This document shows positions 7,560-14,079 of a stretch of 64,000 nucleotides of DNA, one piece after another. The stretch covers positions 4,836,001 to 4,900,000 of the forward strand of contig NZ_CP124681.1 of assembly GCF_029961765.1 (NCBI RefSeq). The letters run 5' to 3'. Position 1 is the stretch's first letter; every line of letters starts with the position of its first letter. The notes under the pieces are model-generated. The model was not told the DNA's origin and ran no database searches. It saw only the letters and a program-made list of their open reading frames with translations. The position numbers and the translations under genes are program-made. The stretch is from Nocardioides sp. QY071 (GTDB taxonomy: Bacteria > Actinomycetota > Actinomycetes > Propionibacteriales > Nocardioidaceae).

Positions 7560-8746
7560 CTGCTCACCTCCTCGACCCCGAGAGCAATGGTCAGGGCAAG
7601 GACGGTATCGGGGTCCTCCAACCGGTCGCCGAACAGGTCCCGCACCTGTGTCATCCGGTACCGGATCGTCTGCGGGTGCACGAACAGGGCGGCCGCCACG
7701 TCGTCGCGCCGCCCCTGGTGCAGCAGCCACGCGCGCAGGGTCTCGCGCAGCTTCGCGGCTGCGGCCGGGCGCAGCTCGTCGAGCGGCGCGAGGACGCCGG
7801 CGCGCAGGTCGGCCAGCGCCTGCGGGTCGGCGGTCAGCACCAGCCGCGGGAGGTGTCGCTCGGTGTCGCCGGTGAGGCCGAGCGCCCGGGCGCGGACGGC
7901 GCGGTCATAGGACTCGCGTACGTCGACCCACGGGCGCGCCGGCCCGACCAGCGCGTCGCGGTCGCCGACCGCCCGGAGCAGGGTCGCCCGCCGCCGGTCG
8001 TGGGCGTCGGGGACCATCAGCAGGGCCGCGCCGTCGAGGTCGGGCAGGTCGGTGGTCAGCAGGGTGCCGCGGCGCAGCACCTGGAGCAGCGACCCGGCCT
8101 GCGACTCCGCCACCAGCACAGCGGTCAGCGTGGCCGGGGGCGTCCACTCGGCCCGCTCGGCCGAGGCGAGCACGGTCGCCTCGGGCGCGCCGGTCAGCAG
8201 GTGCCGGGCGAGCCGCTCGACCATCCGCTGCCGGATCCGGCCCTCGCTGGCCGACTCGTCGCGGTGCCCGGCGACGCTCGCCGCGGACAGCTCGTCGATG
8301 TAGGCGAAGACCAGCTCGGCGAAGGAGGCCATCGTCGCCGGGTCGATGCCCTGCTCGACCGCCTTGGTCGACAGATGCCGCCAGGACACCCGCGCCCCGA
8401 TCCGGTACGCCGACAGCAGCGCGTCCGCCGTACGCCCGCTGCGGACCTCGCCGCGCCCCAGCTGGTAGGCGCCGTCGACCGCCGAGGAGCGCGGCGCCAG
8501 CGCGTCCGGCCCCCGGGAGTCGCTGATGAGGGAGAGGAAGCCGCCGAGGGCGACCTGGACCGCGCCGCGGATGGTCTCGCCCATCGGCCCGCTGAACGCG
8601 TCCTCGTAGGGCGGGACCTCGCGGATGATCTGGTCGACGACGTCGTCGGCGACCCGGGCGAGCTCGCCGCGCAGCGCGACGACCGTCTCGGGCGGGAGCA
8701 GAACGCTCTCGCCGGCCCGGGGCCTGCGCAACACACGACGGGGCAT
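7556..8746 (-). CDS. PucR-type transcriptional regulator
   Basis: 396 residues from the ATG at 8746, chosen because AAGAAGG lies 5 bases before it; ATGs at 8761 and 8806 are in frame but have weaker ribosome sites. Residues about 15-180 form a helical sensor-like region (LSAYRIGARVSWRH, AYIDELSAASVAGHRDE). The C-terminus carries the PucR helix-turn-helix: LRAWLLHQGRRDDVAAALFV then HPQTIRYRMTQVRDLFGD. Divergent from the reductase-desaturase pair (93 bp gap) and overlapping a GDSL lipoprotein gene by 4 bases. This arrangement suggests it controls one or both units in membrane-lipid remodelling (inference). Confidence 0.87.
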   Translation of the reverse strand: MPRRVLRRPRAGESVLLPPETVVALRGELARVADDVVDQIIREVPPYEDAFSGPMGETIRGAVQVALGGFLSLISDSRGPDALAPRSSAVDGAYQLGRGEVRSGRTADALLSAYRIGARVSWRHLSTKAVEQGIDPATMASFAELVFAYIDELSAASVAGHRDESASEGRIRQRMVERLARHLLTGAPEATVLASAERAEWTPPATLTAVLVAESQAGSLLQVLRRGTLLTTDLPDLDGAALLMVPDAHDRRRATLLRAVGDRDALVGPARPWVDVRESYDRAVRARALGLTGDTERHLPRLVLTADPQALADLRAGVLAPLDELRPAAAAKLRETLRAWLLHQGRRDDVAAALFVHPQTIRYRMTQVRDLFGDRLEDPDTVLALTIALGVEEVSR

Positions 8747-8839
8747 CGGCACCTTCTTCATTCCCTGCGAACAAAACAACCGAGCAGATTCACCGGCTGT
8801 GGTCATGAGTTTAGCGCTCCCGACTGGGACTCTAGTGAT

Positions 8840-9985
8840 GTGAGTACGACGACCGCCGCCCCCGACGCGACCGCCCGCACCGGACGCCTCCGCACCGGCT
8901 TCCGCTCGCTCCTCGACGCCGCGGTGACCCCGCTCAGCGTCGACGACCTCCTCGACCACTTCGCCCCACTGCGCCCCGGCGCCGCGGCCGGCCTCCAGGG
9001 CCGGATCGTCTCGGTCGCCAAGGAGACCGAGGACGCCGCGACCCTGGTGATCAAGCCCGGCCGGGACTGGGCCGGTCACATCCCCGGCCAGTACGTCCGG
9101 GTCGGCGTCGACGTCGACGGCATCCGCCTGTGGCGCACCTACTCGCTGACCCACGGCCCACGCCGGGACGGCCACATCTCGATCACCGTCAAGGCGATCC
9201 CCGACGGCGCCGTGTCGCAGTACCTCGTGCGCGAGGCCCGCGCCGGCCAGATGATCCAGCTCGCGCAGGCCGAGGGCGACTTCGTCCTCACCCCGCCCGC
9301 CGCCGGCCGCACCCAGAAGCTGCTGCTGGTCACCGCCGGCTCCGGCATCACCCCGGTCATCGGGATGCTGCGCAACCTCTACTCCCGCGACGAGGCACAG
9401 GCCCGCGCGGCGTACGACATCGTGCTCGTGCACTCCGCGATGAAGCGTGACGAGGTCATCTTCGGCGCCGAGCTGCGCGCCCACGCCGAGGCCGGCCGGC
9501 TGCGGCTGATCGAGCGGCACACCGACACCGACGGCCTGCTCACCACCGACGACCTCGAGGCCGAGGTCCCCGACCTGGCCGAGCGCACGGCGTACGCCTG
9601 CGGTCCGGCGGGCCTACTCGACAGCCTCGAGGCGTTCTACGACGACCGCCGGCTCACGCTGCACACCGAGCGGTTCCGCCCGACCGTCGTCGACGTCGAC
9701 GCCGAAGGAGGCACGCTCACCTTCGCCGGCAGCGCCGCCACGACCGTGGAGACCGACGGCTCCGTCCCGATCCTCGACGCCGCCGAATCGGCCGGCGTCC
9801 TGATGCCGAGCGGCTGCCGGATGGGCATCTGCATGGGCTGCGTGCTGCCCATGAAGTCCGGTGCCGTGCGCGACCTGCGCACCGGCGAGCTCACCGTCGC
9901 CGTCCCCGGGGAGACCCACCCCGACGGCGTGAAGATCCAGACCTGCATCAGCGCCGCCGCCGGCGACTGCACCCTCGACCACTGA
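8840..9985 (+). CDS. Ferredoxin reductase-type electron transfer protein for the desaturase (Rv3230c-like)
   Basis: 381 residues from the GTG at 8840 (an ATG two bases earlier runs straight into TGA). Order of domains: short N-terminal extension, FAD-binding beta-barrel (residues ~50-150, with LWRTYSLTHGP as the flavin RxYS motif), NAD(P)-binding domain (LLLVTAGSGITPVIGMLRNL, AYACGPAGLLDSL), and a C-terminal plant-type 2Fe-2S domain with Cys ligands in GCRMGICMGC and a last Cys in IQTCIS. It passes electrons from NAD(P)H to the di-iron acyl desaturase encoded 46 bp downstream, the same pair as mycobacterial Rv3230c and DesA3. Confidence 0.9.
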   Translation: MSTTTAAPDATARTGRLRTGFRSLLDAAVTPLSVDDLLDHFAPLRPGAAAGLQGRIVSVAKETEDAATLVIKPGRDWAGHIPGQYVRVGVDVDGIRLWRTYSLTHGPRRDGHISITVKAIPDGAVSQYLVREARAGQMIQLAQAEGDFVLTPPAAGRTQKLLLVTAGSGITPVIGMLRNLYSRDEAQARAAYDIVLVHSAMKRDEVIFGAELRAHAEAGRLRLIERHTDTDGLLTTDDLEAEVPDLAERTAYACGPAGLLDSLEAFYDDRRLTLHTERFRPTVVDVDAEGGTLTFAGSAATTVETDGSVPILDAAESAGVLMPSGCRMGICMGCVLPMKSGAVRDLRTGELTVAVPGETHPDGVKIQTCISAAAGDCTLDH

Positions 9986-10031
9986 GACCCCCTGAGACCA
10001 CTGACTCCCACCCCCTGAAGGAGCCATCCCC

Positions 10032-11273
10032 ATGACGACCGTCACCAACAAGGCCGACAACCCCATCGCCCACCTCTCCCCCGAGGACATCGAGGCGCTC
10101 GGCGCCGAGCTCGACGCCATCCGCGCTGAGGTGCTCGAGGCGCGCGGCGAGGAGGACGCGGCGTACATCCGCAAGATGGTCGACCTGCAGCGCAAGCTGG
10201 AGCTCGCCTCCCGCGCCACCCTGCTGGTCAGCATCTTCCCGCCGGCCTGGGTCGCGGGCACGGTGGGCCTGAGCGTCGCCAAGATCCTCGAGAACATGGA
10301 GATCGGCCACAACGTCATGCACGGCCAGTGGGACTGGATGCGTGACCCGAAGATCCACTCGACCACCTGGGAGTGGGACAACGCCTCGACCGCCGACGGC
10401 TGGAAGCACTCCCACAACGAGATCCACCACACCTACACGAACATCGTCGGCAAGGACAACGACCTCGGCTACGGCATCATGCGCGTCGACGAGGAGCAGC
10501 GCTGGTACCCGCTCTACCTCGCGCAGCCGCTGTGGAACTTCATCAACGCGTGCTTCTTCGAGTACGGCATCGCGGCCTACGACCTCGAGCTGGGCCGCAA
10601 CCTGCGCACGCCGAAGGAGAAGCGCAGCGAGGAGTTCAAGCGCAACCTCTCCAAGACGCTGAAGAAGATCCGCAAGCAGGCGACCAAGGACTACGTCGTC
10701 AACCCGGCGCTCGCGCTGCCGACGGGCTCCTTCCTCCCCGCGCTGGCCGCGAACTTCACCGCCAACGTGGTGCGCAACCTGTGGTCGCACTCGGTCATCA
10801 TGTGCGGTCACTTCCCGGAGGGCGTCGAGACCTTCGAGCTGAAGTCGATCCCGGAGAAGGAGACCCGGGGCGAGTGGTACCTGCGCCAGATGCTCGGCTC
10901 CGCCAACATCTCCGGCTCGAAGCTGATGCACATCATGACCGGCAACCTCTCGCACCAGATCGAGCACCACCTCTTCCCCGACCTGCCGAGCAGCCGGTAC
11001 GCCGAGGTCGCGCCGAAGGTGCAGGCCGTCTTCGCCAAGTACGGCCTCAACTACCACTCGGCGCCGCTGCCGCAGCAGGTCTACAGCGCCTGGCACCGCG
11101 TGGTCCGGCTGTCCTTCCCCAACGGCTGGCTGGCGACGGCCAACGCGAAGAACCTGCCCTCGCAGCTCAAGCTCCTCTACGCCATGACGACGGCCGACAA
11201 GCGCAAGCGCCGGGTCATGCAGCGCCTGCTCGAGAGCGCGGCCGCCAAGAAGGAGATGGTCAAGGCCGCCTGA
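10032..11273 (+). CDS. desA3: Membrane-bound acyl-CoA desaturase (DesA3-like)
   Basis: 413 residues from an ATG with GAAGGAG 8 bases upstream. The three His boxes of di-iron fatty acid desaturases are intact: GHNVMH (near 91), HSHNEIHH (126-133) and HQIEHH (307-312). Hydrophobic spans lie around residues 58-80 (ATLLVSIFPPAWVAGTVGLS) and between the second and third boxes. Both the length and the pairing with the upstream reductase match mycobacterial stearoyl-CoA delta-9 desaturase DesA3. It should introduce a double bond into membrane acyl chains at the cytoplasmic face. The C-terminal end is Lys/Arg rich. The symbol is given by similarity; chain specificity is unknown. Confidence 0.9.
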   Translation: MTTVTNKADNPIAHLSPEDIEALGAELDAIRAEVLEARGEEDAAYIRKMVDLQRKLELASRATLLVSIFPPAWVAGTVGLSVAKILENMEIGHNVMHGQWDWMRDPKIHSTTWEWDNASTADGWKHSHNEIHHTYTNIVGKDNDLGYGIMRVDEEQRWYPLYLAQPLWNFINACFFEYGIAAYDLELGRNLRTPKEKRSEEFKRNLSKTLKKIRKQATKDYVVNPALALPTGSFLPALAANFTANVVRNLWSHSVIMCGHFPEGVETFELKSIPEKETRGEWYLRQMLGSANISGSKLMHIMTGNLSHQIEHHLFPDLPSSRYAEVAPKVQAVFAKYGLNYHSAPLPQQVYSAWHRVVRLSFPNGWLATANAKNLPSQLKLLYAMTTADKRKRRVMQRLLESAAAKKEMVKAA

Positions 11274-11356
11274 CCTCCGGCGTTCGCCAGGGCGTTTCGG
11301 ACGGAGTCCCTCCGGGCAACGTCCGGGCGCCCTGTCGTCGTCCTGGAGGAGTGCCC

Positions 11357-12376
11357 GTGCTCTCGTGGTCACCCTCGCGACGCGCCCTCGTCGGCGTCCT
11401 CGCCGTCGTGCTGCTGGTCGGAGTTGCGGGCGTCGCCCTCGCCGGCCGTCGAGGGACCGAGGCGCAGGCCCGGGAGACCGCGGAGCGGTACCTCCGGGTG
11501 CTCGCCGACGAGAGCGCGGACCCCAGCGAGCTCGACGAGCTGCTCGCACCGACCGACGCGGACGAGTGGGCGCTGGCCGGCGCCCTCCTCGCCGAGGCGA
11601 GCTCGCGGATCAGCGACGTGACCCTCGGCGACTCCCGCGAGGTCTCGACGGCACGCTCCACCGTCCCGAGCGACCTGGTCTTCGACGGGTTCGAGGAGTT
11701 CGAGGTCCGCTACCACCTCGCCGGCGAGCACCACCGCGCGACGATCACCCTGGGCCGATCCCGCGGAGGATCCGGTGGCGAGGCCTCCCGCTGGCTGGTC
11801 GTGACGCCGCTGGCCGGGTCGGTCGACTGGAACGGCGCGACGTGGCTCTCGACCCCGCTCGACGTCACCGTCGGCGACGTCCCCGTCACGGTTCCCGGGC
11901 GGACGACGTACGAGCCCGCCGGCCTCCGGCTGCACCCCGCGGTCTATCCGGCACGCGGCGGCATCGCCCCCTGGTTCGCCTCGCCGCCGGAGCAGGTCGT
12001 CGTCGTGGCCGGCTCGGCGGTCTCGCCTGCGCCCGCACTCCGGCCGGCCGCGACCGAGGAGGGCCTCGCCGCGCTCACCCAGGCGGCCCTGGCGGCGTTC
12101 GACCGCTGCGAGGACGGCACGGCGTACTGCCCGATCGCCGACCTCGTCTACCCAGCGGGCGACGACCGGCTCCCCGAGGGCTGGTGGCACGGGTTCACGA
12201 CCACGCCCACCGTCACGGTGGACGGTACGACGGTCCGCCTGGCCGACGGCGCGTTCCGGTATCTGTCGCCGTCCGGGCCGCGGACGGTGCGCTTCACCGG
12301 ATCAACGCAGGTGACGATCGATCCGGACCGGCGGCCCGCGGTCGCCGACCGCTGGCGCATCGAGCGGCAGCCCTGA
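11357..12376 (+). CDS. Exported or membrane-anchored hypothetical protein
   Basis: 339 residues. The GTG at 11357 was preferred over the GTG at 11351 because GGAGGA at 11345-11350 is then 6 bases away. An N-terminal helix (ALVGVLAVVLLVGVAGVALA) is a signal peptide or anchor. Next comes a helical segment ETAERYLRVLADESADPSEL reminiscent of NTF2-like or DUF4878-like extracellular domains; the rest is beta-rich, with a second late repeat of the same kind (TQAALAAFDRCEDGTAYCPI). Two Cys in that segment may pair. It lies behind the desaturase with an 83-bp gap and may be transcribed with it. Family not recognised with certainty. Confidence 0.7.
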   Translation: MLSWSPSRRALVGVLAVVLLVGVAGVALAGRRGTEAQARETAERYLRVLADESADPSELDELLAPTDADEWALAGALLAEASSRISDVTLGDSREVSTARSTVPSDLVFDGFEEFEVRYHLAGEHHRATITLGRSRGGSGGEASRWLVVTPLAGSVDWNGATWLSTPLDVTVGDVPVTVPGRTTYEPAGLRLHPAVYPARGGIAPWFASPPEQVVVVAGSAVSPAPALRPAATEEGLAALTQAALAAFDRCEDGTAYCPIADLVYPAGDDRLPEGWWHGFTTTPTVTVDGTTVRLADGAFRYLSPSGPRTVRFTGSTQVTIDPDRRPAVADRWRIERQP

Positions 12377-12382
12377 CTCCCC

Positions 12383-12410
12383 CTCGATGTTACCTGCGGG
12401 TAGCATCGAG
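12383..12410. promoter_or_regulatory. 28-base palindromic operator before the enoyl-CoA hydratase gene
   Basis: Outer arms CTCGATG and CATCGAG are perfect; the core GTTACCTGCGGGTAGC at 12389-12404 is palindromic with one mismatch. It ends 3 bases before the ATG at 12414, so a bound repressor would block the promoter or the ribosome site. Cores of the same form occur at 23764, 36996 and 46263 upstream of other lipid or hydrolase genes. TetR-family repressors of acyl-CoA genes commonly use sites like this; the regulator here is unknown. Confidence 0.7.
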
Positions 12411-12413
12411 GTC

Positions 12414-13211
12414 ATGAGCACCCACGTCAGCTGCACGATCACCGACGGCATCGCCCACGTCCGGCTGGACCGTCCCGACAAGCTCAACGCACTGACCCTC
12501 GACATCCTCGACGACCTGGTCGCCACCGCGCACGCCCTGCGCCGCGACAAGACGCTGCGCGCCGTCGTGATCAGCGGCGAGGGCGACGCGTTCTGCGCCG
12601 GCCTCGACTTCGCGTCCGTGCTCCGCAACCCGGCCGGCGTCGCGAAGGCGTTCGTCCCGCGGCCGCTGCGTGGCACCAACACCTTCCAGGAGGCCCCATG
12701 GGCCTTCCGCCGGATCCCTGTCCCCGTGATCGCGGCGGTCCACGGCCACTGCCTCGGTGGCGGCCTGCAGATCGCGCTCGCCGCCGACTTCCGCATCGCC
12801 ACCCCCGACTCGCGCTGGTCGGTGCTCGAGGGCAAGTGGGGCCTGATCCCCGACATGTCCGGCATCCAGGCCCTCAAGGAGCTCGTCGGCATCGACCAGG
12901 CCAAGCTGCTCACCATGACCGCCGAGGTCTTCGACGGCTCCCGCGCCAGGGACCTCGGCCTGGTCACCCGCCTCGACAACGACCCGCTCGCCGGCGCCCT
13001 GCGCCTGGCCGACGAGCTGTCGCAGAAGTCCCCCGACGCGCTCGCCGCCGCCAAGCGGCTCTTCAACGACACCTGGAGCGCCTCGCCGCGTCGTACCTTC
13101 GCCCGCGAGCGGCTCGAGCAGGCCTACCTGCTCGCGGCCCGCAACACGAAGGCCGCCCGCGAGGCCGCGTTCAAGAAGGCGGACGCGGTCTACGGGCCGC
13201 GCGGGCGCTGA
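12414..13211 (+). CDS. Enoyl-CoA hydratase/isomerase (crotonase family)
   Basis: 265 residues from the ATG at 12414. Crotonase fold: VRLDRPDKLNAL at the N-terminus, oxyanion-hole loop GEGDAFCAGLDFASVL, and AAVHGHCLGGGLQIALAADF carrying the second oxyanion-hole Gly. The position of the second catalytic Glu of hydratases reads WGLIPDMSG, with Asp following Pro. This is the pattern of many divergent actinobacterial crotonases, so hydratase versus isomerase activity is open. Preceded immediately by a strong palindromic operator that recurs at the fadE and etfD genes, which points to beta-oxidation of fatty acids. Confidence 0.87.
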   Translation: MSTHVSCTITDGIAHVRLDRPDKLNALTLDILDDLVATAHALRRDKTLRAVVISGEGDAFCAGLDFASVLRNPAGVAKAFVPRPLRGTNTFQEAPWAFRRIPVPVIAAVHGHCLGGGLQIALAADFRIATPDSRWSVLEGKWGLIPDMSGIQALKELVGIDQAKLLTMTAEVFDGSRARDLGLVTRLDNDPLAGALRLADELSQKSPDALAAAKRLFNDTWSASPRRTFARERLEQAYLLAARNTKAAREAAFKKADAVYGPRGR

Positions 13212-13247
13212 CCCGGTCGGGTCACCTCCTGGTCCGTCGGGACCACT

Positions 13248-13266
13248 CCGGTTCGGGCCCGAACGG
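13248..13266. terminator. Palindrome GTTCGGGCCCGAAC, possible terminator or operator
   Basis: A perfect 14-base palindrome at 13251-13264 with CCG and GG flanks, 40 bases after the hydratase stop and 65 bases before the first Cys-rich microprotein gene. No T run follows on either strand, so it may equally be a protein-binding site for the microprotein promoter. Confidence 0.4.
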
Positions 13267-13331
13267 CCGATGAGTCCGGCACGCCGGTCGGGTCATCCTG
13301 ATCGGAGACCCGATCGGAGAGGAGGGCAGCC

Positions 13332-13472
13332 ATGGCCCGCACCGAACACCTCAGCCACGACCTGCCCTGCCTGGCCTGCGGCCACGCCGCACACACCTTC
13401 CTCGCCTGCAGCGACACCTGTGACTGCGCACCGACCGTGATGCCCGGCTCCGCTGCCTTCGCCGCCGCCTGA
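13332..13472 (+). CDS. Cys-rich microprotein 1 (46 aa), paralogue of the one at 13920
   Basis: 46 residues, preceded by a strong GGAGAGGAGG-type ribosome site. The sequence contains LSHDLPCLACGHAAHTFLAC followed by SDTCDCAPTVMPGS. Five of the six Cys fall in CxxC and CxxxCxC patterns, with His residues nearby, which suggests metal binding (zinc ribbon-like) or disulfides. No signal peptide or helix. The paralogue at 13920-14072 keeps every Cys and the PTVMPGS end. Two copies flank a DUF1294 membrane protein gene, so this is a real coding pair rather than chance. Function unknown; I do not recognise a named family. Confidence 0.8.
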   Translation: MARTEHLSHDLPCLACGHAAHTFLACSDTCDCAPTVMPGSAAFAAA

Positions 13473-13485
13473 CACGCTTCGGGCC

Positions 13486-13803
13486 GTGGTCATCGAACGC
13501 GCGGACGTCCTGCTCACCCTCGCTGCGACGTACGGCGTCCTCAGCCTGGTCGCACTCGTCCTCTACCGCGCCGACAAGCGCGCCGCCCAGGACGGCGAGT
13601 GGCGTACCCGCGAGTCGACGCTCCACCTCGTCGCCCTCCTCGGCGGCTGGCCCGGCGCGCTCGCCGGCCGCCGGCTGTTCCGCCACAAGACCCGCAAGCA
13701 GCCGTTCGTCACGGTGCTGTGGCTCACCGTCGTCACCAACGTGGCCGGTGCCGCCACCCTGCTGCTCGCTGCACCGGTCGACCTCGGCGCCCTCGTCGGC
13801 TGA
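13486..13803 (+). CDS. DUF1294 small membrane protein
   Basis: 105 residues from the GTG at 13486. Two hydrophobic helices: residues ~8-26 (VLLTLAATYGVLSLVALVLY) and ~80-97. Between them is the DUF1294 signature YRADKRAAQ, then LHLVALLGGWPGALAGRRLF and RHKTRKQPF, which corresponds to the xDKxxA and GGxxGxxxxxxxFRHKTxKxxF motif of the family. It sits 13 bases after the first Cys-rich microprotein and before the second, and the three are probably cotranscribed. Function of DUF1294 is unknown. Confidence 0.88.
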   Translation: MVIERADVLLTLAATYGVLSLVALVLYRADKRAAQDGEWRTRESTLHLVALLGGWPGALAGRRLFRHKTRKQPFVTVLWLTVVTNVAGAATLLLAAPVDLGALVG

Positions 13804-13919
13804 CCGCTCACCGGGACCGCGGAGCTTTCTGCAAGATTTCCGCGCCCACCGTGTCGTATCAGGGCGACCCGCTTCGTCGTCCTAGTAGAAGCAGGCGAGA
13901 CCACGAAGGAGACACGGCC

Positions 13920-14072
13920 ATGTGGAACACCACGAACACCCAGCCCCAGCACCTCAGCCACGACCTGCCGTGCCCCGCGTGCGGCCATGCCGTGCACACC
14001 TTCCTTGCGTGCAGCGACAGCTGCGACTGCGCGCCGACGGTGATGCCCGGCTCGCTGCCGCTGGCCGCCTGA
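13920..14072 (+). CDS. Cys-rich microprotein 2 (50 aa), paralogue of the one at 13332
   Basis: 50 residues from an ATG with GAAGGAGA about 8 bases upstream. Shares LSHDLPCxACGHAxHTFLAC and SDxCDCAPTVMPGS with the first copy; differences are confined to the N-terminal ten residues, a few mid positions and the last five residues. Conservation of all Cys, the His positions and the PTVMPGS tail while the ends drift indicates selection on a folded, probably metal-binding, miniature domain. Its stop is 8 bases from the stop of the convergent MshEN-glycosyltransferase-like gene. Confidence 0.8.
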   Translation: MWNTTNTQPQHLSHDLPCPACGHAVHTFLACSDSCDCAPTVMPGSLPLAA

Positions 14073-14079
14073 AGACCGG

